Source: Xanthobacteraceae bacterium
GTDB taxonomy: Bacteria; Pseudomonadota; Alphaproteobacteria; Rhizobiales; Xanthobacteraceae
Assembly: GCA_022841625.1 (NCBI GenBank)
Contig: JALHRD010000029.1
Coordinates: forward strand, 1 to 64,000
Reading direction: 5' to 3'
Length of the DNA: 64,000 nucleotides
The translations under genes and the position numbers were made by a program. Of this stretch, positions 8,482 to 16,334 are shown one piece after another (position 1 is the stretch's first letter; every line of letters begins with the position of its first letter). Below the pieces are notes generated by a model. It was not told where the DNA came from. It saw nothing but the letters and a program-made list of their open reading frames with translations, and made no database searches.

Positions 8482-9369
8482 ATGAATGTTGGAATAGCGG
8501 GCGTCGGAAAAATGGGCGCGGCGATTGCGCTGCGGCTGATGGAGGTCGGGCATAAGGTCGCGGTGTGGAACCGATCGGCCGACAAGACCAAGCCCTTGGC
8601 GGACGCCGGCGCCAGCGTCGCCGCCACGCCGGCCGAACTTGCCGCCAAGTCCGAGACCGTCATCACCATCCTTACCGATGCCGGCGCGATTGACGCGGTC
8701 TATGGCGGTCCATCAGGGCTGCTCACTGGCGATGTCACGGGCAAACTTTTCGTCGAGATGAGCACGGTGCAGCCGGCGACCGAGGTGGCGCTGGCCGACA
8801 AGGTGCGCGCCAAGGGCGCGGTCCTGGTCGAATGCCCGGTCGGGGGCACCACCGGTCCGGCGCGGCAAGGCCAACTGATCGGCCTGATGGGCGCAGCGCC
8901 TGCCGATGCCGACCGCGCGCGGCCGCTGCTGCAACAGATGTGTCGCCGGATCGAGCATTGCGGTCCGGTCGGCGCCGCGGCCTCGGTCAAGCTCGCGATC
9001 AATCTGCCGCTGATGGTGTCGTGGCAGGCGTTCGGCGAGGCCTTTGCGCTTTGTCGCGATACCGGCATGAAGCCGGAGCAATTGGTCAACCTGTTCATCG
9101 ATATTTCCGCCACCACCAATGCGCTCAAGGCGCGCGCGCCAATGATCGCTGCCATGCTGGCCGGCGGCGGCGATACCGCGGGCGCGACCTTCACGGTCGA
9201 TTCCGGCCTCAAGGACCTGCGCACCATGGCGGCGGAAGGCAAAGCGCGCGGGATTGAACTGCCGCTGGTCGAGCGCGCCGCCGGTTGCTACGAGGAAGCG
9301 AGCCGCAGCGGCTGGGGGCCGCGCGACGGTTCGGCGGTCGCGGTCTATTGGTCGGGCCGCAAACGCTAG
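8482..9369 (+). CDS. NAD(P)-dependent oxidoreductase, 3-hydroxyisobutyrate dehydrogenase family
   Basis: A 295-residue beta-hydroxyacid dehydrogenase with cofactor motif GVGKMG (7-12), signature ECPVGGTTGPA (118-128) and catalytic Lys170 in SVKLAINLP. It is only distantly related to the neighbour at 7270. It is the first gene of a same-strand run with the GlcG-like protein (30 nt gap), the luciferase-like monooxygenase and the 2-hydroxyacid dehydrogenase, which looks like one catabolic operon. The substrate is likely a small 3-hydroxyacid or tartronate-semialdehyde type compound, which is inference. Confidence 0.88.
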   Translation: MNVGIAGVGKMGAAIALRLMEVGHKVAVWNRSADKTKPLADAGASVAATPAELAAKSETVITILTDAGAIDAVYGGPSGLLTGDVTGKLFVEMSTVQPATEVALADKVRAKGAVLVECPVGGTTGPARQGQLIGLMGAAPADADRARPLLQQMCRRIEHCGPVGAAASVKLAINLPLMVSWQAFGEAFALCRDTGMKPEQLVNLFIDISATTNALKARAPMIAAMLAGGGDTAGATFTVDSGLKDLRTMAAEGKARGIELPLVERAAGCYEEASRSGWGPRDGSAVAVYWSGRKR

Positions 9370-9399
9370 CCAGAATCTTCAACGCAATTGGGAGTCATC

Positions 9400-9843
9400 A
9401 TGCAATCGCTTACGCTCGCGCAGGCTTCGACCATGGTCGATGTCGCGATCAAGACCGCGCGCGAAAAGAATTTTCAGCCGCTGTCGGTCGCGGTGCTCGA
9501 TGCCGGAGGGCATCTGGTCGCGTTCAAGCGCGAGGACAAGTCGGGAATTCTGCGGTTCGATATTGCCTTCGGTAAGGCCTGGGGCGCGCTGGGCATGGGT
9601 TTTGGCTCTCGCACATTGTTCGAGCGCGCGGCCAATACGCCGCAATTTTTCACCATGCTGGCGGCGGCGAGCGAGGGCCGCATGGTCACCAATCCGGGCG
9701 GCGTGCTGATCCGCGATGCCGACGGCGATATCATCGGCGCGGTCGGGATCTCGGGCGACACCGCCGATAACGACGAGACCTGCGCTATCGCGGGCATTGC
9801 GGCGGCCGGGCTCAAAGCCGATCCTGGCGGCAGCAAGAAGTGA
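9400..9843 (+). CDS. GlcG/HbpS-type haem-binding domain protein
   Basis: A 147-residue single-domain protein of the GlcG/HbpS/PduO-C family. It shows the characteristic VAVLDAGGHLVAF strand-turn and the C-terminal GAVGISG motif. I start at ATG 9400 because GGAG lies at 9391-9394; the TTG at 9388 would precede that site. Members often sit beside oxidoreductases in catabolic operons and their role is poorly defined (haem binding, or protection or folding of cofactor enzymes). Here it is third-party to a dehydrogenase and a flavin-dependent monooxygenase. Confidence 0.85.
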   Translation: MQSLTLAQASTMVDVAIKTAREKNFQPLSVAVLDAGGHLVAFKREDKSGILRFDIAFGKAWGALGMGFGSRTLFERAANTPQFFTMLAAASEGRMVTNPGGVLIRDADGDIIGAVGISGDTADNDETCAIAGIAAAGLKADPGGSKK

Positions 9844-9884
9844 TCGCAGGCTTGGGGCAAATTGTGGCGCAGCGCGGGGGTTAA

Positions 9885-10970
9885 ATGAATCTCGGTTTCT
9901 TCACCATGCCGATCCATCCACTGGATAAGGATTGGCGGACATCGTTGCGCGAGGATCGCGAGGCGTTCATCCTGGCCGACAAGCTTGGCTTCACCATCGG
10001 GCTGTGCGGCGAGCACGCGACCGACAAGGCCGAGAACATCACCTCGACCGCGATCTTTCTTGCAACGCTGGTCGACGCGACCAAAAACATCAAGCTCGGC
10101 ACCGGCACGGTCAATATGCCGAACACCCATCCGGTCGCGGTCGCGGCGGAAATCGCGATGCTCGATCATCTGCTCGATGGTCGATTCGTGTTCGGCATCA
10201 GTCCAGGCGGCTTGCTGTCCGATGCCGAAGCCTTCGGCAATCTCGACGCCGATCGCAACGCCATGTTCCTGGAATGCATCAACCAGGTACTCAAGATCTG
10301 GGAAGGCGAGCCGCCCTACAACCTAAAGGGCCAGTTCTGGAACGTTGCGGTCGAACGTCAGTTCTTCCCCGAGATCGGGCAGGGCTATATTCCGAAGCCA
10401 TTGCAGCGTCCGCATCCGCCAATCGTGGTGACGGCGGTGGCACCGTTCTCGAAGGGCGTGACCGAGGCCGCGGCGCGCGGCTGGGAACCGATCTCTGCCA
10501 ACTTCCTGATGCCGGAATGGGTCAAGAGCCACTGGCCGAAATATGTCGAAGGCTGTCAGCGCGTCGGCCGCCCGGCCGATCCGGCGAACTGGAGCATCGC
10601 CAAGAGCATCTTTGTCGCCGACGATGACAAGACCGCTGAAGCCTATGCCAACGATCCGGACGGACCGTATTGGTATTACTACCGCCAGCTCTACACCAAG
10701 CTGAAGCGCGGCCGCATCGAGCTGTTCAAGACCCGGCGCGACCAGCCCGACAGCGAGGTCACGCTTGAGGGTATCTGCAAGGAGCTGATCATCTATGGCT
10801 CGCCGGACAAGGTTGCCGACGAGATCCTGAAATTCCGCGAGCACGTCGGCGATTTCGGCACGCTGCTTTATGCCGGCAAGGATTGGCGCGACCCGGCGCT
10901 CGGCCGGCGCTCGATGCAATTGCTGGCGGAAAAGGTGATGCCGAAGGTCAATGCGGCGATTAAACGGTGA
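9885..10970 (+). CDS. LLM-class flavin-dependent oxidoreductase (luciferase-like monooxygenase)
   Basis: A 361-residue TIM-barrel monooxygenase of the bacterial-luciferase superfamily, which uses reduced FMN and O2. Typical features are the N-terminal GFFTMP, the IKLGTGTVNMPNTHPV segment (about residues 68-83), DGRFVFGISPGG (about 100-111) and a C-terminal YGSPDKVADEIL helix. Relatives oxidise alkanesulfonates, alkanes, EDTA/NTA-type chelators or heterocycles, so the substrate stays open. Its stop codon overlaps the start of the next gene (GTGA at 10967-10970), which couples translation of the two enzymes. Confidence 0.9.
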   Translation: MNLGFFTMPIHPLDKDWRTSLREDREAFILADKLGFTIGLCGEHATDKAENITSTAIFLATLVDATKNIKLGTGTVNMPNTHPVAVAAEIAMLDHLLDGRFVFGISPGGLLSDAEAFGNLDADRNAMFLECINQVLKIWEGEPPYNLKGQFWNVAVERQFFPEIGQGYIPKPLQRPHPPIVVTAVAPFSKGVTEAAARGWEPISANFLMPEWVKSHWPKYVEGCQRVGRPADPANWSIAKSIFVADDDKTAEAYANDPDGPYWYYYRQLYTKLKRGRIELFKTRRDQPDSEVTLEGICKELIIYGSPDKVADEILKFREHVGDFGTLLYAGKDWRDPALGRRSMQLLAEKVMPKVNAAIKR

Positions 10971-11959
10971 GGGCGGCCGTGGTCCGCGTCTTCGTTACCC
11001 AACCGATTGCCGAAACCGCGCTGGCGCGGCTACGCGCGGTGGCGGAGGTCGAGGTCAATCCTGATTCCAGCCGCGTGCTGCCGAAAGCCGATCTGATCGC
11101 GGCGGTGAAGCGTTGCGACATTTTGCTGTCGTTGCTGCATGACACGGTCGATCGTGAAGTGCTGAGCGCCAATCCGAAGCTGCGCGCGGTTTCGTCGATG
11201 AACATCACCCAGGATCGCATCGACCTCGCCGCCGCGACCGCGCTGGGCATTCCGGTGACCAACATTCCCGCGATTGTCACCGATGCGACCGCCGATATCG
11301 GCTTTGGGCTGTTGCTGGCGGTGGCGCGCAATATCGCGCTTGGCGACCGGCTGTTCCGCCAGGGCGTCTATCCGGGCTCGCAGTCCAATCATTTGGCCGG
11401 CGCGGCGGTGACCGGCAAGACGCTCGGCTTGGTGGGTTTCGGCCGCATCGGCCAGGCGATGGCGCGCCGCGCCCGTGGCTTTGACATGCGCGTTGTTTAT
11501 GCCGATCCGCGGCGGCTATCGCCCGCCGATGAGGAAAAGCTGGCCGCCGACCACCGCAGTTTCGACGATCTGTTGCGGGAAGCGGACTTCGTGTCGTTGC
11601 ATCCGCAGCTTTCGCCGGAAACGCGCCACTTGATGAGCGATGCGCAATTCAAGCTGATGAAGCCGACCGCCTATGTGATCAACACCTCGCGCGGTCCGGT
11701 GATCGAAGAAGCGGCGCTGCTGCGCGCATTGCAGCGCCGGGCGATCGCCGGCGCGGGCCTCGATGTCTATGAGCACGAACCCGCGATCGCGCCGGAACTC
11801 GCGGCGATGCCGAATGTGGTGCTGACCCCGCATCTCGGCAGCGCGGTGCTGGAGCTGCGCGAGTCGATGGCGCATGTGGTGGTCGACAACACCATCGCCC
11901 TGATCGAGGGCCGGGCACCGGTGAGCTGCCTCAATCCGCAGGTGTTGGCTAAACCGTAA
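10967..11959 (+). CDS. D-isomer-specific 2-hydroxyacid dehydrogenase (glyoxylate/hydroxypyruvate reductase-like)
   Basis: A 330-residue NAD(P)-dependent dehydrogenase. The Rossmann motif is GLVGFGRIGQAM, the catalytic Arg lies in NTSRGPVIEE, and the acid and base are in YEHEPAI and TPHLGSA. It begins with GTG inside the stop of the monooxygenase gene (4-nt overlap), so the two are probably made in equal amounts. It may reduce or oxidise a 2-keto/2-hydroxy acid released by that oxygenase; this is inference. It ends the 8482-11959 operon and converges with the lipocalin-like gene. Confidence 0.9.
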   Translation: MRAAVVRVFVTQPIAETALARLRAVAEVEVNPDSSRVLPKADLIAAVKRCDILLSLLHDTVDREVLSANPKLRAVSSMNITQDRIDLAAATALGIPVTNIPAIVTDATADIGFGLLLAVARNIALGDRLFRQGVYPGSQSNHLAGAAVTGKTLGLVGFGRIGQAMARRARGFDMRVVYADPRRLSPADEEKLAADHRSFDDLLREADFVSLHPQLSPETRHLMSDAQFKLMKPTAYVINTSRGPVIEEAALLRALQRRAIAGAGLDVYEHEPAIAPELAAMPNVVLTPHLGSAVLELRESMAHVVVDNTIALIEGRAPVSCLNPQVLAKP

Positions 11960-11962
11960 GGG

Positions 11963-12448
11963 TTATTTCTCCCGATCCCAGATCACGATCACCTTGACCA
12001 CCTTGTCGTTGACATTGGGGTGCGGCATCGGCGGGCTTTCGATGAACAGCCGGTCGCCCTCAAACCGGATGAAGCGCACTTGTTCGCCGCCGACCCAGGC
12101 TTCGTTCCAGGCGATGTCGACCTTGGTGATGACGCGGCCATTCTCGACCCGGTAGCGGCCGGAATAGGAGATCATGCTGCGCAGTGCCTGGGCGCGCTGC
12201 TCGTCGGTCTTCGGTATCGGCCGGCTCTCGGCGGTGACCAGCGCAAGCCAGCGCCCGTCGGCGGTGGCGATCTGGCTGCCGCGCGGTTTCTCGCCGAGCA
12301 CCGGCGAGCGTTCCTTGGTGGCCTGGTCCTCATAGACCACCGATACCAGCGTCCACACACCGACGACCTGCTTGCGCAGCGCGGCGTCGTCGGCGCGGGC
12401 GGTGGTGGCAGCCGCGATGGTCAGAATGCCAAACAGCAATACGCGCAT
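11963..12448 (-). CDS. Secreted lipocalin-like domain protein (Lipocalin_5 type)
   Basis: A 161-residue exported protein with a signal peptide (residues 1-19, cleavage at ARA/D) followed by a small beta-rich domain. It starts VVGVWTLVSVVYED, the usual opening of the lipocalin-like family, and contains ISYSGRYRVENGRVITKVDIAW and later strands. Proteins of this family are frequent near dehydrogenases and cyclases in soil proteobacteria, but the ligand is unknown. It is the fourth gene of the operon running from 15601 down (cyclase, HisD-like, SDR, this gene), 15 nt after the SDR stop. Confidence 0.82.
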   Translation of the reverse strand: MRVLLFGILTIAAATTARADDAALRKQVVGVWTLVSVVYEDQATKERSPVLGEKPRGSQIATADGRWLALVTAESRPIPKTDEQRAQALRSMISYSGRYRVENGRVITKVDIAWNEAWVGGEQVRFIRFEGDRLFIESPPMPHPNVNDKVVKVIVIWDREK

Positions 12449-12463
12449 GGTGTGAGCCTTTTG

Positions 12464-13234
12464 TTATTCCGCCGTCCAGCCGCCGTCGATTACCAGCGCC
12501 GAGCCGGTCATCAGCGCGGAAGCGTCCGACGCCAGGAATATGATGGCGCCGGTGAGATCGTCCAATTGCCCCAGCCGGCCGAGCTTGATCTTGGCCAAGA
12601 CCTCGTCGCGAAACGCCTTGTTTTCGAAGAACGGCTTGGTCATCGGCGTTTCGAGGAATGTCGGCCCAAGCGAATTGACGCGGATCTGATGCGGCGCAAG
12701 CTCGATCGCCATCGCCTTGGTGAAGCCTTCCATGGCGTGCTTGGAGGCGCAATAGACCGTGCGGTGCGCGGCGCCGACATGACCCATCTGCGAGGAAATA
12801 TTGACGATCGAGCCCGGTTGTCGGGCTTCGATCAGGCGGCGCGCCACCGCCTGTGCGACAAAATAGGCAGCGCGCACATTGAGGCCCATGACCGCGTCGA
12901 AGTCTTCGATGGTGACTTCGACCATCGGCTTGGGCCGATTGGTGCCGGCATTGTTGATCAGGATATTGAATGGCGCGGCTTTGGCGATCGCCGCCTGCAT
13001 GGCGGGCAGATCGGTGACGTCGAGCGCTAGCGCTTCGGCAGCTTGGCCGCGCGCGCGGATCGCGGCAGCGGCGGCTTCGATCTCGGTCGCGGTGCGCGCT
13101 GCGAGCGTGACATGCGCGCCGGCGTCCGCCAGCGCGGAGGCGGCGGCGAGCCCGATGCCGCGTCCGCCGCCGGTGATCAGCGCGCGCTTGCCGTCGAGCC
13201 GGAAGGAGGGAGCCTTGGCGAGATCGGTGGTCAT
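12464..13234 (-). CDS. SDR family NAD(P)-dependent oxidoreductase
   Basis: A classical short-chain dehydrogenase/reductase of 256 residues. TGGGRGIG (21-28) binds the cofactor, NNAG is at 94-97, and the catalytic Ser in NISSQM (145-150) and YCASK (Tyr161, Lys165) are intact. The ATG at 13234 overlaps the stop of the HisD-like gene (ATGA at 13231-13234), so the two are translationally coupled. The open frame continues far upstream, but that part is antisense-free shadow of the HisD-like gene. Together with the HisD-like enzyme it could oxidise an alcohol in two steps. Confidence 0.9.
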   Translation of the reverse strand: MTTDLAKAPSFRLDGKRALITGGGRGIGLAAASALADAGAHVTLAARTATEIEAAAAAIRARGQAAEALALDVTDLPAMQAAIAKAAPFNILINNAGTNRPKPMVEVTIEDFDAVMGLNVRAAYFVAQAVARRLIEARQPGSIVNISSQMGHVGAAHRTVYCASKHAMEGFTKAMAIELAPHQIRVNSLGPTFLETPMTKPFFENKAFRDEVLAKIKLGRLGQLDDLTGAIIFLASDASALMTGSALVIDGGWTAE

Positions 13235-14538
13235 TCTGCCGCCTGCGCGTAGGGCACATTGCGCCCGCCATAGCGGCGCACCCGCACATTGGCCTGCTCG
13301 GCATGGGCGGCGAAGCCTTCTAGGATGCAGAGCCTTGAACAATATTCGCCGACCATCGCACTGGCTTGGTCGGTCAGCACTTTCTGGTAGGTGCAGGTCT
13401 TGAGGAATTTTCCAACCCATAAGCCGCCAGTGTAGCGCGCCGCCTTCTTGGTCGGCAGCGTGTGGTTGGTGCCGATCACCTTGTCGCCATAGGCGACATT
13501 GGTGCGGGGACCAAGAAACAGCGAACCGTAGTTCTGCATGTTGGCCAGGAAGTAATCGGGATCGCGGGTCATCACCTGCACGTGCTCGGAGGCGATGCGG
13601 TCGGCTTCGCGCACCATCTCGGCTTCGTCGTCGCAGACGATGACCTCGCCGAAGTCCTGCCATGCTTTGCTGGCCGCGTCGGCAGTGGGCAGGATGGTCA
13701 GAAGCCGCTCGACCTCCGCCATGGTCGCGCGCGCGAGCTTTTCTGAATTGGTGAGCAGGATCGCCGGCGAGGTCGGCCCGTGCTCGGCCTGGCCCAAGAG
13801 ATCGGTGGCGCAGATCTCGCCGTCGACGCTGTCGTCGGCAATGATCAGCGTTTCGGTCGGCCCGGCCAAGAGATCGATGCCAACGCGCCCGAACAATTGG
13901 CGCTTGGCCTCCGCAACATAGGCATTGCCGGGCCCGACGATCATGTCGACCGGCGCAATCGTCTCGGTGCCGAGCGCCATGGCGGCGACGGCCTGCACGC
14001 CGCCCAGCACATAGATTTCGTCGGCGCCGCCAAAATGCATCGCCGCGACAATCGCCGGATGCGGCCCGCCTTTGAACGGCGGCGCGCAGGCGATAATGCG
14101 TTTGACGCCCGCGACCTTGGCGGTCACGATCGACATGTGCGCCGATGCCACCATCGGATAGCGTCCGCCCGGCACATAGCAGCCGATCGCATTCACCGGA
14201 ATGTGCTTATGGCCGAGCACCACGCCAGGCAGCGTTTCCACCTCCAGGTCGTGCATGGTGTCTTTTTGTTTCTGCGCAAAGTGTCGTACTTGCTGCTGCG
14301 CAAAGCGGATGTCGTCGAGATCGCGTTTGGCCACTTGCGAAACGGCGCGCTCGACGTCCTGCGGCGTCAACCGGAACGATGGCGGCGACCAATTGTCGAA
14401 TTGCTGCGACAATTCGCGGATCGCCAAATCTTTACGGTCCTCGACCTGCGCGAGAATGCCTTCGACCGTCTCGCGCACTTTGGCGTCGGCGGCCTTGATC
14501 GCACTCGCGTCCATTCCGCGCTTGAGCCAGCGGGCCAT
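13231..14538 (-). CDS. Histidinol dehydrogenase-family enzyme, sulfopropanediol dehydrogenase (HpsN)-like
   Basis: A 435-residue Zn/NAD dehydrogenase of the HisD family. ATG 14538 is preceded by AAGGAG. Conserved motifs include [44 protein letters not shown] (Glu/His pair) and GTNHTLPT, so the catalytic set is intact. The N-terminal [13 protein letters not shown] and the context (cyclase, SDR, no his genes) fit the catabolic HpsN branch, which oxidises sulfopropanediol to sulfolactate, better than histidine biosynthesis. The specific substrate is inference; other diols or aminoalcohols are possible. Confidence 0.85.
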   Translation of the reverse strand: MARWLKRGMDASAIKAADAKVRETVEGILAQVEDRKDLAIRELSQQFDNWSPPSFRLTPQDVERAVSQVAKRDLDDIRFAQQQVRHFAQKQKDTMHDLEVETLPGVVLGHKHIPVNAIGCYVPGGRYPMVASAHMSIVTAKVAGVKRIIACAPPFKGGPHPAIVAAMHFGGADEIYVLGGVQAVAAMALGTETIAPVDMIVGPGNAYVAEAKRQLFGRVGIDLLAGPTETLIIADDSVDGEICATDLLGQAEHGPTSPAILLTNSEKLARATMAEVERLLTILPTADAASKAWQDFGEVIVCDDEAEMVREADRIASEHVQVMTRDPDYFLANMQNYGSLFLGPRTNVAYGDKVIGTNHTLPTKKAARYTGGLWVGKFLKTCTYQKVLTDQASAMVGEYCSRLCILEGFAAHAEQANVRVRRYGGRNVPYAQAAE

Positions 14539-14604
14539 GGCAGTTGCTCCTTGTCTTGCATGTCCCGGGTGCAGCGCAGCGGGACACAAAATTCGCGGGC
14601 CGAG

Positions 14605-14634
14605 ATCCCGGCTCGGCCTTCGGCCGTCCGGGAT
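14605..14634. repeat. GC hairpin between cyclase and HisD-like genes
   Basis: ATCCCGG pairs with CCGGGAT, with an inner GGCC/GGCC around TTC, inside a 109-nt intergenic stretch. The flanks (CGGGACACAAAATTCGCGGGCCGAGA) look like a dispersed intergenic repeat of this group. It may modulate read-through from the cyclase gene to the downstream genes, but there is no T-run. Confidence 0.55.
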
Positions 14635-14647
14635 AACGCCTGCGGCG

Positions 14648-15601
14648 TCACTTGATCGCCTGCGGGTTGATCGGCGAGCCGGTGGCGCCGGTGATGATCA
14701 GCGGCGGGCCGCAGAAGAAGAATTCGAAGACCCGGTCTTTGGCGCAGTCCTCGGCCAGTTCCTTGAGATAGAAGATCTCGCCCATGCACAGGCCCATGGC
14801 CGGGATCACCACCCAATGCCAGGGCTGGTTGGCTTCGGTGGTTTCGTTCGGCCGCACCTCGACGCCCCAGGTGTCGGTACAGATCGCGGCGATTTGCTTG
14901 TCCTGGCACCAGTAGCAGTTCTCGAACTTCACGCCGGGCGCATCGCCGCCGGCATAGCCGCCCCATTTCTTTTCCTTGAGGCAACGCTCCATCTGGCCGG
15001 TGCGGACCAGCACAAAGTCGCCTTTGCCGATCGTCACGTTCTGCTGCTTGGCGCAGGCGTCGAGTTCGTCATTGGCAATGCCTTCGCCATCTTTCAGCCA
15101 ATCGACACCGCGATGGCGCGCGATGTCGAGCAACACGCCCCGCCCGATCATCTTGTTTTTGGAATGCTCGATGCCGAGCACGCTCAGGCCGCGGGAGTCG
15201 ATCAACTTGGCGTCATAGCCGTTGTAGGCCTTATCCTCGTAGAAGATGTGGCCGAGCGCGTCCCAATGGGTCGCGCCCTGCACGCAAAGATTCAGCGTGT
15301 CGTCGGCGTAGCGAATCTTGTTCCAGTCCTGCTGTCCGGCAATGGCGTCGGTGCCGGTCGCCAGCATCTGATGGATCGGGTTGAAGCGACCGCCGAACAG
15401 TCCGGTCTGCGGGCCGTCGCGATCGAGTGGAATGCCGAGCGCGAACGCCTTGCCGGTGCGGATCAAGCGCGCCGCCTTGACGATATCCTCGGGGGTGACG
15501 TGGTTGAGCGTGCCGATCTGGTCGTCCTTGCCCCAGCGGCCCCAGTTTTTGAGCTTGTCGGTCGCTTCCTGGATCGCCTTGCGGCCTACTTTGATGTTCA
15601 T
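14648..15601 (-). CDS. Cyclase family protein (kynurenine formamidase/arylformamidase-like metal hydrolase)
   Basis: About 317 residues of the cyclase family (PF04199 type), metal-dependent hydrolases acting on cyclic or N-formyl compounds. The metal motif reads [13 protein letters not shown] (H-x-D-x3-H arrangement), and a second acidic/His site lies towards the C terminus ([21 protein letters not shown]). I prefer ATG 15601 because GGGGGA at 15612-15617 is 10 nt upstream; ATG 15610 would touch that site. It is the first gene of the four-gene operon with the HpsN-like dehydrogenase and SDR. Substrate unknown. Confidence 0.87.
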   Translation of the reverse strand: MNIKVGRKAIQEATDKLKNWGRWGKDDQIGTLNHVTPEDIVKAARLIRTGKAFALGIPLDRDGPQTGLFGGRFNPIHQMLATGTDAIAGQQDWNKIRYADDTLNLCVQGATHWDALGHIFYEDKAYNGYDAKLIDSRGLSVLGIEHSKNKMIGRGVLLDIARHRGVDWLKDGEGIANDELDACAKQQNVTIGKGDFVLVRTGQMERCLKEKKWGGYAGGDAPGVKFENCYWCQDKQIAAICTDTWGVEVRPNETTEANQPWHWVVIPAMGLCMGEIFYLKELAEDCAKDRVFEFFFCGPPLIITGATGSPINPQAIK

Positions 15602-15641
15602 GTGACGCATTCCCCCGTGGGCTTGAAATTTCGCAGTTTTG

Positions 15642-15657
15642 TGATATCATGATAGCA
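15642..15657 (+). promoter_or_regulatory. Probable FitA operator upstream of fitAB
   Basis: TGATATCA is followed directly by TGATAGCA, a near-palindromic 16-bp site 11 nt before the antitoxin start codon. From the literature I recall that Neisseria FitA binds TGCTATCA and TGATAGCA half-sites separated by a spacer. The right half here is identical and the left half differs by one base. The site also overlaps TATCATGATA, a plausible -10 region, which suits autorepression. Confidence 0.6.
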
Positions 15658-15668
15658 GGGAGATTGTT

Positions 15669-15917
15669 ATGGCTCAACTGATTGTTCGCAACCTGGATGA
15701 AGCGGTCAAGCGCAAGCTGAAGCGCCGCGCGGAGCAGCACGGTCATTCGATGGAAGAGGAAGTCCGCGATATCTTGCGGGATACTCTCAAGGATGAAGGC
15801 AAGCCGGAGAAAGGACTCGGTACCCAAATCGCAGAGCGATTCAGAGGAATCGGCTTGAAGGAACCGATCCAGGAATTGCGCGGGTTCACTATAGAGCCTG
15901 TTAAGTTTGATGAATGA
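15669..15917 (+). CDS. fitA: FitA-like ribbon-helix-helix antitoxin
   Basis: An 82-residue protein that starts with a ribbon-helix-helix DNA-binding domain (residues 1-40: QLIVRNLDEAVKRKLKRRA, then HGHSMEEEVRDIL), the Arc/FitA type. A C-terminal tail (GFTIEPVKFDE) probably inserts into the toxin active site. RBS AGGGAG at 15657-15662. Its stop overlaps the toxin start (ATGA at 15914-15917). As in other such pairs, it should repress its own promoter together with the toxin. Confidence 0.92.
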   Translation: MAQLIVRNLDEAVKRKLKRRAEQHGHSMEEEVRDILRDTLKDEGKPEKGLGTQIAERFRGIGLKEPIQELRGFTIEPVKFDE

Positions 15918-16330
15918 TTATCTTAGATACAAATGTCGTCTCCGCCTTGATGATGGAGCGGACGGATCCAATTGCGGTGTCTTGGCTCGACACGCAGGCG
16001 CGGACGTCGGTGTGGACGACGTCAGTAACAATTTTCGAGGTTCGTTTTGGCCTTGATACGATGACGCCTGGTCGCCGGAAGTCTCGATTAGAGGCCGAGT
16101 TTCAAGACCTGCTGCGAAACGATCTGCAGGATCGGATACTGAACTTTGATTGTTCTGCTGCCGAGGGCGCTTCGGCGCTGATGGCGAAACGCTGCCGCAT
16201 TGGGCGCCCCATTGATCTCCGTGATGCGATGATCGCGGGCATCGCACTGTCGCAAAATGCGACGCTTGTAACTCGCAACGTGCGCGATTTCGCGGATTCG
16301 GGCTTAACGGTGCTCAATCCTTGGGAGTGA
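15914..16330 (+). CDS. fitB: FitB/VapC-like PIN-domain ribonuclease toxin
   Basis: A 138-residue PIN-domain protein. The acidic metal-binding residues are all present: Asp5 (ILDTNV), Glu42 (TIFEVRFG), Asp104 (LRDAMIAG) and Asp125 (NVRDFAD), so an active Mg-dependent RNase is expected. The length is typical for FitB. It is coupled to the antitoxin by a 4-nt overlap and converges with the molybdenum hydroxylase gene ending 5 nt away. The targets of FitB-type toxins are usually tRNAs or mRNAs; none can be inferred here. Confidence 0.93.
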   Translation: MIILDTNVVSALMMERTDPIAVSWLDTQARTSVWTTSVTIFEVRFGLDTMTPGRRKSRLEAEFQDLLRNDLQDRILNFDCSAAEGASALMAKRCRIGRPIDLRDAMIAGIALSQNATLVTRNVRDFADSGLTVLNPWE

Positions 16331-16334
16331 TTGA

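Noticed and set aside
13231-14538. Biosynthetic histidinol dehydrogenase (hisD)
   Set aside because: No other his gene nearby, the neighbours are catabolic, and the N terminus fits the HpsN branch, so I kept only the family name.
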